DNA of 64,000 bases from an uncultured Alphaproteobacteria bacterium (GCA_944389465.1 CALXML010000005.1:1-64000); one strand, 5' to 3'; counted from the stretch's first letter, positions 17,260 through 26,983 are shown. A program made the numbers and translations. Notes: generated by a model from the letters alone, not told the origin.

Positions 17260-18348
17260 ATGCTGACATCTTTGTTTTTGGAACATGGCTTTACATTTTT
17301 TGCCAGTGGTTGGACTCAATTTGCGGCCGCATTTGGTTTGGCGTTTTTAATATTTGCTTTATTTGGTCGCCCTTTTATAAAAATGATGCATCGTATTCAA
17401 AAACGTGGTCAGCCAATCAGCGAAAATGTGCCTGATGCGCATCGTAAAAAGGCCGGTACCCCAACAATGGGCGGACTGTTAATCATTACTGCAATAATAA
17501 TCCCCAGTATTTTATTTATGCCGGTATCAAATCCGACGGGCTGGATTGCATTGTTGTCATTAATTATGTTTGGCGCAATTGGTTTTGTTGATGATTATAA
17601 AAAGGTTGCGTCCCAATCGCACAAGGCTGCAAATGGCCTGTCACCGTTAACCAGATTGGGGCTAGAGGCCATATGTGTCATTATACTGGCGTATTTAATT
17701 AACAAAACAATTCCGTTATATATTCCTGAATTGTCGTTGGCATTGCCGTTCGGAATAATTTTGCCGTTGGGTATTTGGTATTATTTATTTGCTTATTTCG
17801 TAATCGCGGGCAGTGCAAACGCCACCAACATAACGGATGGTTTGGATGGTATGTTGGCAAAATTGTATATGCCGGTATTAATTGTATTGGTTGTTGCATT
17901 GTATGGTGCAACACGTATTGGTTTTATGGATACGGTGATGTTCCTGCCAACGGCCAGTGGTTTGTACGCGGTACTGGGGGCGGCATTTGGCGCGGTATTG
18001 GGATTTTTGTGGTATAATGCAAAGCCTGCATCAATATTTATGGGCGACGTTGGTTCATTGGCGTTGGGCGGATTTATGGGTACTGTTGCCATGTTGTTAA
18101 AATCAGAAATAATTATGGCAATTGCTGCATTTATGATGGTTTTGATATTGTTGTCTTCGTTCGTGCAAACAATGTATTTCAAAATCACACGTAAAATTAC
18201 AGGTACTGGTCGCAGGGTATTTTTACGTGCGCCCTTGCATCATCATTTTGAAGAATTGGGATGGCCAGAAACCAAGATTGTGGAAAGATTTTTCATAATG
18301 TCAATTTTGTTTTCTGGATTGGCGTTGGTGTTGTTGAAATTCGCATAA
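17260..18348 (+). CDS. mraY: Phospho-N-acetylmuramoyl-pentapeptide transferase
   Basis: Integral membrane enzyme that transfers phospho-MurNAc-pentapeptide from the UDP-linked precursor to undecaprenyl phosphate, making lipid I. The 362-residue length is typical and about ten TMs are visible. Signatures are GTPTMGGLLI, the aspartate pair in FVDDYKK, NATNITDGLDGM, IFMGDVGSLALGG, and the His-rich LHHHFEELGWPE. A TGG-extended -10 (TAAAAT at 17230) and AAGGAG precede the ATG. ftsW starts six bases after the stop codon. In most bacteria murD lies between mraY and ftsW; here it does not. Confidence 0.97.
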   Translation: MLTSLFLEHGFTFFASGWTQFAAAFGLAFLIFALFGRPFIKMMHRIQKRGQPISENVPDAHRKKAGTPTMGGLLIITAIIIPSILFMPVSNPTGWIALLSLIMFGAIGFVDDYKKVASQSHKAANGLSPLTRLGLEAICVIILAYLINKTIPLYIPELSLALPFGIILPLGIWYYLFAYFVIAGSANATNITDGLDGMLAKLYMPVLIVLVVALYGATRIGFMDTVMFLPTASGLYAVLGAAFGAVLGFLWYNAKPASIFMGDVGSLALGGFMGTVAMLLKSEIIMAIAAFMMVLILLSSFVQTMYFKITRKITGTGRRVFLRAPLHHHFEELGWPETKIVERFFIMSILFSGLALVLLKFA

Positions 18349-18354
18349 AATAAA

Positions 18355-19494
18355 ATGTTAAGAACAGAAGAAAGTAAACTTACCAGTTGGTATTTTGAAA
18401 TAGACCGGAAATTGTTGGTCTATGTATTGGTGTTAATTGGACTCAGTGTAATATGTATGATTTCGGCCGGTTCTGTTGCGGCCGAACGTATTGGCGAATC
18501 TTGGAATTATTATATTGTAAAGGCAATCCCTTTTTACATTTTGGGTATAATTACATTGCTGGGTGCCAGTATGCTGAATACCAAATGGGTATTGCGCATT
18601 TCGTGGTTAAATGTTGCGGTTGGTTTACTGTTACTGCTGGTAACATTAATTGCGCCACATACTATCAAGGGTTCTGACAGATTTGTTTCTTTGTTTGGTT
18701 TTGCCAACATTATGCCCGCTGATATTATGAAACCCGGATTTATAATATTAACAGCGTGGTTTTTGGCAAAAATGCACGATACGTTTGGCGATAATATCTT
18801 TTTAAATCGTGCGGCATGGAAACTGCGCTGGATGTCGTGGTGGCCGTATTTAATAACGTTTCTGATTGCATTGGCGATAATCTTTTCGCATCCTGATTTG
18901 GGAACGTCTATATTATATTTGGCGGTATTGGGCGCAATGTTTTTGATTGCAGGTATGCCGTTGTTTTTTATCCCCGCAATGATAGTTGCCGGATTGGGAT
19001 TATTAACAGTGGCATTTTTTACTATGTCGCACGTACATAATCGTATAATTGCATTTTTTACCGGTACTGGTGATACTTATCAGGTAACACAATCAATTCA
19101 ATCAATACAAAATGGTGGCCTGTTTGGTCAGGGTGACAGTTCTTTTGTAAAACAATCATTGCCCGATGCGCATACTGATTTTATTTTTGCCGCCATTGCC
19201 GAAGATGCCGGTGCAATATTGGCGTGTGGACTGATAGTATTTTTGCTGTTGGTGCTGCGTCGGTTGGTTGTCAATGCAACCAATGCGCGTGATAAGTTTG
19301 TGTTTTATGCAACAGGTGGCGCGGCGGCATTGTTTGGTACACAGGTTTGTATAAATATGATGTCAACATTGAATCTGTTCGCGCCAAAGGGTATGACTTT
19401 GCCGTTTATATCATATGGCGGCAGTTCGTTGTTGTCTTTTTGTTTACTGTTTGGTTTTATTATGGCAATTGTTCGTGAAGATAAATGGAAATAA
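18355..19494 (+). CDS. ftsW: Septal peptidoglycan polymerase FtsW
   Basis: SEDS-family lipid II polymerase of the division septum. The 379-residue product has about ten TMs. Family motifs include KGSDRFVSLFG, MPADIMKPGFI, HPDLGTSILY, the QVTQSIQSIQNGGLFGQG loop, LPDAHTDFIFAAIAEDAG and LPFISYGGSSLL near the C-terminus. FtsW rather than RodA is favoured by its place between mraY and murG. No terminator separates it from mraY or murG, so the three form one operon. Confidence 0.95.
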   Translation: MLRTEESKLTSWYFEIDRKLLVYVLVLIGLSVICMISAGSVAAERIGESWNYYIVKAIPFYILGIITLLGASMLNTKWVLRISWLNVAVGLLLLLVTLIAPHTIKGSDRFVSLFGFANIMPADIMKPGFIILTAWFLAKMHDTFGDNIFLNRAAWKLRWMSWWPYLITFLIALAIIFSHPDLGTSILYLAVLGAMFLIAGMPLFFIPAMIVAGLGLLTVAFFTMSHVHNRIIAFFTGTGDTYQVTQSIQSIQNGGLFGQGDSSFVKQSLPDAHTDFIFAAIAEDAGAILACGLIVFLLLVLRRLVVNATNARDKFVFYATGGAAALFGTQVCINMMSTLNLFAPKGMTLPFISYGGSSLLSFCLLFGFIMAIVREDKWK

Positions 19495-19521
19495 TTGCAA
19501 AATAAAAATTGGGGGTATGTT

Positions 19522-20568
19522 ATGAAAATATGGATTGCAACAGGTGGCACAGGTGGACATGTATTTCCTGCATTAAGTGTTGCAACTGAATTGGTTGCGC
19601 GTGGTCATAATGTTACCATATCGCGTGATGGACGTGTAAAAAAAATGGTTGCAGATGGCGCGCCACGTGGTGCGCATATTGCAGGCATTTGGGCGTCGGG
19701 CGTTGGTGCAAAAAGTCGCGTAAAACAAATTATCGCATTATCAAAAATTGCACTGTCTGCGATGTGGCTGACCGTGCGGTTTGCGTTTTGGCGGCCTGCG
19801 CGTGTGGTTGCGTTTGGTGGATATGCATCTGTACCGGCGGTGTTCGCAGCACACCTGTGGCATATACCAACTTTTTTACATGAACAAAATGCAGCCATTG
19901 GTCGTGCTAATAAATTTGCATTGCGTTGGGTAAAAACATTAATGACCAGTTTTCCAACTGTTGATGGTGTGCCCGCAAATACACAAACGCGAATTGTGTA
20001 TACTGGCCTGCCGGTGCGTCATGAATTTTTGGCTGCTGCCGGTGCGCCATTACCACAGGGTTCAAAGATATTGGTAACGGGTGGTTCACTGGGGGCCCAG
20101 ATTTTGGATGATGTTGTGCCCGCGGCCATAATAGGAATGAAAAATAAAAAGATATTTGTAACGCATCAAACGCGGCCTGAAAACGTGTCACGTCTGCAGC
20201 GTTTATATGCAGATAATAAAATTCGTGCAAATGTTTTATCGTTTATACACGATATGGCCGGCACAATCGTTGATTCTGATTTGGTTATTGGGCGCAGTGG
20301 TGCCAGCACCGTGATTGAATTAGAAACAATTGGCCGTGGTGCGATACTGGTGCCGTTAAATATAAACCCTGACCAAGCGGCAAATGCAAACAGTTTTGCA
20401 CGTCTGGGTGGCGGGTTTGCAGTACCACAGGAACAGTTTACACCAAAATGGTTGGCTGCAACCTTAACAGAATTGTTTGATAATCCATCGCGTTTGGAAA
20501 AAATGGCCAAAAAAGCATTGGTAAAAAATAATGCGGTCCAAACAATTTGTGATGAAGTAATAAAATAA
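19522..20568 (+). CDS. murG: Lipid II synthase (UDP-GlcNAc transferase MurG)
   Basis: Peripheral membrane GT28 glycosyltransferase that adds GlcNAc to lipid I. The 348-residue product starts MKIWIATGGTGGHVFPAL with the Gly-rich loop. It also has FLHEQNAAIGRANK, LVTGGSLGAQ and the UDP-sugar site GRSGASTVIELETIGRGAILVP. A TTG nine codons upstream is rejected in favour of the ATG with a GGGGG site. It completes the mraY-ftsW-murG operon. A weak hairpin (AATGC and GCATT, then T-run) follows the stop. Confidence 0.96.
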   Translation: MKIWIATGGTGGHVFPALSVATELVARGHNVTISRDGRVKKMVADGAPRGAHIAGIWASGVGAKSRVKQIIALSKIALSAMWLTVRFAFWRPARVVAFGGYASVPAVFAAHLWHIPTFLHEQNAAIGRANKFALRWVKTLMTSFPTVDGVPANTQTRIVYTGLPVRHEFLAAAGAPLPQGSKILVTGGSLGAQILDDVVPAAIIGMKNKKIFVTHQTRPENVSRLQRLYADNKIRANVLSFIHDMAGTIVDSDLVIGRSGASTVIELETIGRGAILVPLNINPDQAANANSFARLGGGFAVPQEQFTPKWLAATLTELFDNPSRLEKMAKKALVKNNAVQTICDEVIK

Positions 20569-20640
20569 TGCAATAACGCATTTTTCTGCTTGCGTGCGAT
20601 TCGTCATTTGTTCTATGATGTATTCAGGAAGGAAAGGAAA

Positions 20641-22110
20641 ATGCGACAATTTGCAATCTCTGTAATATCGCTGTTTATTGCGTTGCCGGCGTTTGCTGAT
20701 GTGCGTTTGCCGGTGGTGAATTTGGCGGCGGGTGGCGTGTCTGCGCGTGCCGCTTTTGGGGAAGAGATTGTCCCCACAAAAACAACAACGGTGAATCAGA
20801 CAAAACCAATTGTTACTGTCGCAGAAAACAATCAAACAAAACCAAAGACAGAAAAATCCGAATCAAAAACTGTGGAACGCAGTGTTGCGTCACGCAGTGC
20901 CGTACCACAAAAAACAGTTGCACCAAAATCAACTGATACCGGTGAACAAATTGTTGCTGCGGCGGATGTTCTGGTTCCCCATCGCCCCAGTTCTGATTTA
21001 TGGGCGCGTGCAACAACGGGTGCGAATGTTGCATCTGATGTTGTACCATTACGGTTACCATCGCCAGATGAATTTTCAGTTATTCGTTCGGATTATATGT
21101 TACCAGAAGAAAGTTTGAACACCACATCACGTGAAACACGCGTCGCGTCTGTTGAGCGTGCCGCGCCCGAACGTGTTGCTGCGGTGCAAACCGAACAATA
21201 TCGGGCATCAGAACCATTGTCTGAATTGGATGCGCAAATTGCACGTTTGAATGAATTACAACGTCGTGCAGATGACAGTGTTAATATGGATTTTGCACGT
21301 GCTGATATTGATGCGCGTACAAATGTTGCCACACCACGCGCTGCCACGCGTAATGTTGTTGCACGCCCAACTGTGGCCAGAAATGTCGCGGCAAATTCCG
21401 AACCTGTTGTTGCATATGGTGCGGATGTTGAACAGAAAAATGATTCAGATATAACATTGTCGCGTATGGTTGTGCCAATGGATGATATGGCGGATGATGT
21501 TGTTGTACGTGCGGTCCAGCGTGCGGAATCACCACGTATTGCATCTGTCAGAAATGATATGACAAAAATGACTCCCAGTGAACTGCGCAAGGCGTTCAGA
21601 AAAACATTCTTGTCAGAAAACAAGCATTTATCCACATTTCAAATTGATGACCGTTTTGATGTGGCCAGTGATATGACCGCGAACGCGGCCGGATTTACAT
21701 CGTCCCGCGATTTGTCAGAGGCCGGCGGTATCCGTCCATTGGAAATTAAAATAAAATTCCGTAATGCGGATTCTGCATTGTCGCGTGATAATTATAATTT
21801 GTTAACGGAATATGCTGGAATCGTGTTAAGCAACCCAACGCGTGCGGTTCAGGTGTCAATCCCACAGGATGTAACAACCGATGACGATGAACGTAAATTG
21901 GCCGCGCGGCGTTTGGCAATCATAGAACAGGTTTTGCGCGATAACGGTATTTCAGAACAACGTATATTGCCCGTGTTGGCCCAGCGTGATGATGATGCAC
22001 TGGTACTGCGTATGATTTCATTGGACCAATATGAAACATTGACCAAGCAAAAGCGCGATATATTCGGCGATACGGTCAGTAAAAAAACTTACAGAAGTAT
22101 GTCTTGGTAA
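20641..22110 (+). CDS. Exported protein with OmpA-like C-terminal domain
   Basis: A 489-residue exported protein with signal peptide MRQFAISVISLFIALPAFA. A long low-complexity linker rich in Thr, Val, Lys, Arg and Ala runs to about residue 300. The last 130 residues resemble a peptidoglycan-binding OmpA-like domain (IKFRNADSALSRDNYNLL...DERKLAARRLAIIEQVL...GISEQRI), though the canonical NxxLSxxRA motif is weak. It may bridge outer membrane and cell wall. The start at 20641 follows a purine-rich AGGAAGGAAAGG; the open frame upstream is ignored. No close named family. Confidence 0.8.
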   Translation: MRQFAISVISLFIALPAFADVRLPVVNLAAGGVSARAAFGEEIVPTKTTTVNQTKPIVTVAENNQTKPKTEKSESKTVERSVASRSAVPQKTVAPKSTDTGEQIVAAADVLVPHRPSSDLWARATTGANVASDVVPLRLPSPDEFSVIRSDYMLPEESLNTTSRETRVASVERAAPERVAAVQTEQYRASEPLSELDAQIARLNELQRRADDSVNMDFARADIDARTNVATPRAATRNVVARPTVARNVAANSEPVVAYGADVEQKNDSDITLSRMVVPMDDMADDVVVRAVQRAESPRIASVRNDMTKMTPSELRKAFRKTFLSENKHLSTFQIDDRFDVASDMTANAAGFTSSRDLSEAGGIRPLEIKIKFRNADSALSRDNYNLLTEYAGIVLSNPTRAVQVSIPQDVTTDDDERKLAARRLAIIEQVLRDNGISEQRILPVLAQRDDDALVLRMISLDQYETLTKQKRDIFGDTVSKKTYRSMSW

Positions 22111-22862
22111 AGATAAATATAAATCGCGCGACAAATATAATTTCATCTGTCGCGCGTTTTTCAATAGAATTGTTATTTCCATCAGCGTGCCCGTTATGTG
22201 GTGCGCCTGTTTCAACCGATGGTGAATTATGTGCAGATTGCTGGAACGCATTTGATTGGATTGGTTCGCCACGTTGTGAACGGTGTGGATACCCGTTCCC
22301 AGCCAATTTAGATTTAGGACCACATCCATTATGTCCAAATTGTGCCGCGGGTGAATGTGTTCTGGATTTAGTTCGTTGTGCATGCGCATATGATGCGGCG
22401 TCACGCAGTGCGGTATTACCATTCAAACATTCGGGACGTATACATAATGCAAATTTTATGTCACGTGCAATGATATGGGCACTGCGCGATACTGATATCA
22501 GTCCGGATGTGATTATGCCTGTACCTTTGGCGTGGCGGCGTTTGTTTCATCGTGGATATAATCAGGCGACTTTATTGGCGCGTCCAATTGCAAATGCGTT
22601 TGGTGTTCCAATGGATGTGGCCAGTGTTCGCCGTGCATATCGTCCTGATATGGGGCATAAAAATGCAACCCAGCGCGCTGAAAATATTCATGGCGTGTTT
22701 ACTGTCAAGCATCCTGATAAAATTGCGGGACGTAAAATATTGTTGGTTGATGATGTTATGACAACGGGCGCGACGTTCAAGGAATTGGGGCGGGTTTTAA
22801 AACGTTCGGGCGCATCCGCGGTATACGGTGTGACATTTTGTCGTGTTGTGCGCGCGATATAG
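22104..22862 (+). CDS. comF: ComF-family phosphoribosyltransferase-like protein
   Basis: 252-residue ComF/GntX-type protein, linked to DNA uptake in naturally competent bacteria. Zinc-finger Cys pairs are at the N-terminus (CPLCG, CADC, CERCGYP, CPNC). The phosphoribosyltransferase domain has PVPLAWRRLFHRGYNQATLLARP (split motif) and the PRPP loop LLVDDVMTTGAT. No ATG is available upstream of the zinc finger. TTG at 22104, overlapping the previous stop by seven bases, is the best start. comEC elsewhere in this window (43076) would act in the same process. Confidence 0.88.
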   Translation: MVKININRATNIISSVARFSIELLFPSACPLCGAPVSTDGELCADCWNAFDWIGSPRCERCGYPFPANLDLGPHPLCPNCAAGECVLDLVRCACAYDAASRSAVLPFKHSGRIHNANFMSRAMIWALRDTDISPDVIMPVPLAWRRLFHRGYNQATLLARPIANAFGVPMDVASVRRAYRPDMGHKNATQRAENIHGVFTVKHPDKIAGRKILLVDDVMTTGATFKELGRVLKRSGASAVYGVTFCRVVRAI

Positions 22863-22866
22863 TATA

Positions 22867-23274
22867 TTATTGAATATTTTGATTTCGTAAATTTAGGAAA
22901 GTTTTCAGCATATGTCGCGATTGGCATTCGTATTCCTGTTGAATTAATTTCAGCGAACACAGGCTTATTAATGTTTCCAGTTTATCTGCCAATGAAATAC
23001 TTTTTGTGCGTTTGGAACGTTTGCTTTGTTTTTGTATATTAACCGCCGGCTTTATTGCATATGCGACAAATTCTGTATCAATGTATAATTCTTATGCAAC
23101 ATAACTGTTTTTATTATCGGAATGAGAATAATAACTGTACAGTTCAACATATGTTGTGGCGTCGTCACCATCTGGGATTTCAAAAGAATATATAGATGCC
23201 AATTTGCTGTTTTGAACAGAAATAAAACTGCGCGGTATAATGCCAGATAACAAAAGAAATAATTTATCGTCCAT
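22867..23274 (-). pseudogene. Interrupted ORF of unknown function (one in-frame stop)
   Basis: Reading from the ATG at 23274, 60 codons (MDDKLFLLLSGIIPRSFISV...) run into a TAA at 23092-23094. The same frame then stays open for another 74 codons to a TAA at 22867. Without that single stop this would be a 135-residue protein. The second half is basic (QKQSKRSKRTKSISLADKLETL). I recognise no family. It may be a recent pseudogene, a short 60-residue gene, or a sequencing or assembly error. The region is AT-richer than its neighbours. Confidence 0.5.
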
Positions 23275-23407
23275 AACAGTTGGTCTTTATTTATTTTTTA
23301 CACAATAACACAAAATGCCGTTTTGTCAAATATAATATAACAATGCCTTGAATTTTATTTTTTATCTGGTACGATTTGCAGGGTATCAGATTTATGGGAT
23401 AAAACAT

Positions 23408-25819
23408 ATGAAAATAGAATTGGGTAAAAACGTAAACACGCGTGAAATGGAATCCAAGATTCAGGAATTTTGGGATTCAAATAATTTTTGGGATAATAAT
23501 GTAAATTCAGACCGGCCTGCTTTTTGTGTAATGATGCCGCCACCAAACGTGACCGGTAATTTGCATATGGGCCACGCGTTGGACAATGTTTTAACGGACA
23601 TAATTTGCCGGTATAAACGTATGTGCGGATATGATGTTTTGTGGCAACCGGGGACTGACCATGCATCTATTGCGACCCAGTTATTGGTTGAACGTGATTT
23701 GTCCAAACGTGGTATTAACCCACGCAGTTTGACCAAGGATGAATTATTAAAAATCGCATGGGAATGGAAGGCTGACAAGGGTGGCCAAATTGTTCGTCAG
23801 TTACATACATTGGGCGTAACACCTGTATGGTCACGTGAACGTTTTACCATGGACGATGGTTTGTCCCACGCGGTTACAAAATTATTTGTAAAAATGTATA
23901 ACGCGGGCATTATATACCGTGCCAAACGTTTGGTAAACTGGTGTCCTAAACAGCAAACGTCCGTTTCGGATTTAGAGGTTGAAACCCGCGAAGAACACGG
24001 CAAGTTTTATTATTTTAATTATCCATTGGTTGGCGGTGGTGAAATTGAAATTGCGACCACACGTCCAGAAACTCTGTTTGGTGACCAAGCAATCGCCGTT
24101 CACCCAGAAAACGAAAAATTAAAGCATTTAATTGGGCGTCGTGCGATTATTCCATTAACTAATATTGAAATTCCAATTATTGGTGATGAACATGCCGACC
24201 CAGACAAGGGCACAGGCGCGGTAAAAATCACACCTGCACACGATTTTGATGACTGGGAGGTTGGTGTCCGTCATAATTTAACACCGGTAAATATTTTAAC
24301 GCCGGACGCAAAATTGAATGACAATCCTGTTGTGCCGGAAAAATATCGTGGTATGGACAGATTTGCCGCACGTGACGCGGTTGTTGCAGATATTGATGCG
24401 GCGGGCCTGTTGGTAAAAATAGAAGACAAGGTTATCCCAACACCGTATTCCGAACGTGGCGGTGTGGTTGTTGAACCTTATTTAACAGACCAATGGTTTG
24501 TGGATACATCAAAACTGGCACCTGATGCAATCCGTGTTGTGGAAGATGGCCTGATTAAATTTATGCCGGAACATCGTTATAACCTGTATATGTCATGGAT
24601 GCGTGACATTCGTCAATGGCCAATATCGCGCCAGTTATGGTGGGGACATCGCATTCCCGCATGGTATGATGCGGACGGCAATGTATACGTTGCAGAAAAC
24701 GAAGCGGACGCCGTTAAACAATCCGGCGGCCGTGAATTAACACGTGATAATGATGTGCTGGATACATGGTTTTCTTCTGCGCTGTGGCCATTTTCAACAT
24801 TGGGTTGGCCAAATGAAACACCCGAATTGAAAAGATATTATCCAACAGATTTATTATACACTGGTGCAGATATTATATTTTTCTGGGTTGCGCGTATGAT
24901 AATGATGGGGATGTACGTAATGGGCGATGTTCCATTCAGAACTGTTAATTTCCATGGTCTGGTGCGTGACGCACGTGGCCAAAAAATGTCCAAGACCAAG
25001 GGCAACGGCACAGACCCATTAACAACTGTTGAAAAATTTGGTGCAGACGCACTGCGTTATTGGGTTGCAACCGCACCAATTGGAACAGACCTGCGTTACA
25101 GTGATGACGAGGTTAAGCGTGGTTCAAAACTGTTAACCAAATTGTGGAACGCGGCAAAATACGTGTTGATGAACCTGAACGATTTTGAACCAGATTCTGC
25201 CCCGCATATTGCAACAGAAAATCGGTTCATAGAAGACCGTTGGGTTTTATCCGAATTAAATAAAACAATTGCCACTGTGCGTCGCCATTTGGATAAATAC
25301 GATAATTATAATTCACGTGCCGCCATTGACACATTCTTTTATGAAGTGTTCTGTGACCAATATCTGGAATTTATCAAGGACAGATTCTGGTCACCTGAAA
25401 AATACAGCACTGAATCCAAATTGTCTGCACAATGGACTTTGTTTGAAGTATTGCGTGCGGTAATTGGTTTATACGCGCCATTTATTCCATTCCAAACAGA
25501 AGAATTATGGCAAAAAATTTATAAACCGTACGAATCCGGCGAAACATTACACCTGACCGCATATCCAGATGTGGATGCGGCACGTGATACAGATGTTTCA
25601 CAAATGCAAATTGCACTGGATATATTAAAGACTGTGCGTGGTCTGCGCACAGAACGCAAGGTTGGCAATGGTGCAAAACTGGAAACATTAACAATTCCGT
25701 CTGATACACCGGAAACTTTGCACGGTGTGATAAAATCAGCAGCGCGTGCAAATAAAATCGTTTTGGGCGACGATATTGATTTTGTCGTTGCCGCACAACC
25801 AGTACATCAGGGGGAATAA
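23408..25819 (+). CDS. valS: Valyl-tRNA synthetase
   Basis: Class Ia synthetase charging tRNA-Val. The 804-residue product is far shorter than the 951-residue E. coli enzyme and lacks the long C-terminal coiled coil, as in rickettsial-type ValRS (from memory). It has the HIGH motif as HMGH in NVTGNLHMGHALDN, KMSKTKGNGTDP for KMSKS, and the editing domain with TTRPETLFGDQAIAVHP. The ATG at 23408 begins MKIELGKNVNTREMES; the upstream open frame is not typical. TTTGCA-17-GATAAA just upstream is a possible promoter. The thioesterase gene follows directly. Confidence 0.96.
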   Translation: MKIELGKNVNTREMESKIQEFWDSNNFWDNNVNSDRPAFCVMMPPPNVTGNLHMGHALDNVLTDIICRYKRMCGYDVLWQPGTDHASIATQLLVERDLSKRGINPRSLTKDELLKIAWEWKADKGGQIVRQLHTLGVTPVWSRERFTMDDGLSHAVTKLFVKMYNAGIIYRAKRLVNWCPKQQTSVSDLEVETREEHGKFYYFNYPLVGGGEIEIATTRPETLFGDQAIAVHPENEKLKHLIGRRAIIPLTNIEIPIIGDEHADPDKGTGAVKITPAHDFDDWEVGVRHNLTPVNILTPDAKLNDNPVVPEKYRGMDRFAARDAVVADIDAAGLLVKIEDKVIPTPYSERGGVVVEPYLTDQWFVDTSKLAPDAIRVVEDGLIKFMPEHRYNLYMSWMRDIRQWPISRQLWWGHRIPAWYDADGNVYVAENEADAVKQSGGRELTRDNDVLDTWFSSALWPFSTLGWPNETPELKRYYPTDLLYTGADIIFFWVARMIMMGMYVMGDVPFRTVNFHGLVRDARGQKMSKTKGNGTDPLTTVEKFGADALRYWVATAPIGTDLRYSDDEVKRGSKLLTKLWNAAKYVLMNLNDFEPDSAPHIATENRFIEDRWVLSELNKTIATVRRHLDKYDNYNSRAAIDTFFYEVFCDQYLEFIKDRFWSPEKYSTESKLSAQWTLFEVLRAVIGLYAPFIPFQTEELWQKIYKPYESGETLHLTAYPDVDAARDTDVSQMQIALDILKTVRGLRTERKVGNGAKLETLTIPSDTPETLHGVIKSAARANKIVLGDDIDFVVAAQPVHQGE

Positions 25820-26548
25820 ATGACCGAAAAATTGGTTGAAAAGCGTGTTTTACAGGCGTATCAATGCGACCGCTATGGTTATGTTCGCCCGTTGATTTTA
25901 ATGAATGAATTACAGGGTGTTGCCGACACGCACGCGGAACGTTTGGGCTGTGGCCGTACATATTTGTTGGAACATAATATGGCGTGGGTGGTGACACACT
26001 ATCTGGTGGATATTGTGGAAATCCCGCGCGAGGGTGAAGAGTTATCTTTTATCACATGGCCATCTGCACATGATATGTTGCGTGCAACCCGTGATTTTGA
26101 AGTTCGCGGTTCAGATAATCGTTTACTGGTGCGTGCCACATCACAATGGATTTTGATTGATATGACGCGCCGTCGGCCATTAAAATTGGATGAAAATCTG
26201 CTACATTGGGATATTATTCCACAACGCGCATGGGATGTGCCATTTGAAAAGTTTCCAGATTTTACATCAACCAAAACACATACTATGAAATGCCGCTTTG
26301 ATGATATTGATGTAAACCAGCATATTAACAATGCGGTATATGCGGTATGGGCAACGGAAAGTGTTGGATATGTATATCGCAATCAACATAAATTAAAACG
26401 TATTGAATTAAATTTCAAAAAAGAAATCAGTCCGGACACGCCTGAAATTGCGGTTGATGTCGCAATTGATGGATTGATAACCCGCCATAAAATAAAAACG
26501 GGCGACACTGTGCATGCGGATGTTGTGTGTACGTGGGATGAATTGTAA
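25820..26548 (+). CDS. Acyl-ACP thioesterase family protein
   Basis: A 242-residue double-hotdog thioesterase of the FatA/FatB-like family that hydrolyses acyl-ACP to release fatty acids. The N-terminal hotdog has the long helix region GYVRPLILMNELQGVADTHAERLG. The second hotdog has the catalytic N-x-H-x-N as VNQHINNAVY. It starts at the base after the valS stop with AGGGGGAA in front, so it is translated from the valS mRNA. The physiological substrate is unknown. Confidence 0.9.
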   Translation: MTEKLVEKRVLQAYQCDRYGYVRPLILMNELQGVADTHAERLGCGRTYLLEHNMAWVVTHYLVDIVEIPREGEELSFITWPSAHDMLRATRDFEVRGSDNRLLVRATSQWILIDMTRRRPLKLDENLLHWDIIPQRAWDVPFEKFPDFTSTKTHTMKCRFDDIDVNQHINNAVYAVWATESVGYVYRNQHKLKRIELNFKKEISPDTPEIAVDVAIDGLITRHKIKTGDTVHADVVCTWDEL

Positions 26549-26553
26549 TATGA

Positions 26554-26579
26554 ATGCCCGTGTTGCGGGCATTTTTTTA
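26554..26579 (+). terminator. Terminator of valS-thioesterase
   Basis: ATGCCCG and CGGGCAT around TGTTG, followed by seven T. It lies six bases after the stop. Confidence 0.9.
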
Positions 26580-26801
26580 TTTCTTGCACCGACGTGCAAA
26601 CATCATAATAAACCCGTAATAAAACAGTTTTTCCAATATGTGCGCTGGTATTAATTGTTTACCACATTCATACCGTGCCAATTGTTTTTGTTCAATACCA
26701 AACATTTTTGCAGCATCATAACGTTTTAATTTTGCACTGCGCCGTGCACCACGTAATAAACGTGCAAAATATGCATTGTCCGCCAATATAGTTGCAGGCA
26801 T
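26577..26801 (-). CDS. Small HTH (XRE/Cro-like) DNA-binding protein
   Basis: A 74-residue protein with one helix-turn-helix: DAAKMFGIEQKQLARYECGK (residues 29-48) matches the XRE/Cro pattern, including Q, a small residue at the turn and RYE-G-K. The basic ends (RGARRSAKLKR, FARRCKK) fit DNA binding. A near-perfect AGGAGG lies five bases before the ATG. Upstream, on the same strand, lies a structured leader RNA with its own promoter and terminator (26827-26977). A second copy of the whole unit occurs at 39262-39601, where this gene is frameshifted. Function unknown; it may regulate itself or act on other loci. Confidence 0.8.
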   Translation of the reverse strand: MPATILADNAYFARLLRGARRSAKLKRYDAAKMFGIEQKQLARYECGKQLIPAHILEKLFYYGFIMMFARRCKK

Positions 26802-26826
26802 TTAATCCTCCTTTTTTTTGTTTAAT

Positions 26827-26977
26827 AAAAACACCGCCGTGATGAAGGGCGGTTGGAGGTTAAGAACTATCATATAAGTAGTGTCGTTTATTTAAATATA
26901 TCACGACCCTCCAACCATTGTTGGAGTTCGGGTTATATGAGAGGTTCTTACACCCCGCACTGGTAATCAACCAATGC
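26827..26977 (-). ncRNA. Structured RNA / attenuator-like leader of the HTH gene, copy 1
   Basis: Minus-strand RNA of about 150 nt, starting seven bases after a -10 box. P1 is a hairpin at 26957-26977. P2 pairs TAAGAAC plus an inner 8-bp helix (26933-26950 with 26861-26876). P3 is CTCCAAC/GTTGGAG (26909-26926) and P4 is GTCGT/ACGAC. It ends in a terminator (ACCGCC/GGCGGT, 26833-26853, then five U). GGTTGGAGG on the transcript (26908-26916) can also pair with CCTCCAACC (26851-26859), which overlaps the terminator stem by three bases, an antiterminator layout. The copy at 39453 preserves P2 by compensatory changes. I do not recognise a known riboswitch or sRNA family. Confidence 0.7.
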
Positions 26978-26983
26978 CCATTG

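Noticed and set aside
26827-26977. 6S RNA, tmRNA or RNase P RNA
   Set aside because: The fold is a 5' hairpin, a branched stem and a terminator, not one long bulged hairpin. There is no tRNA-like domain or tag, and it is far too short for RNase P. A known riboswitch could not be excluded without a search.
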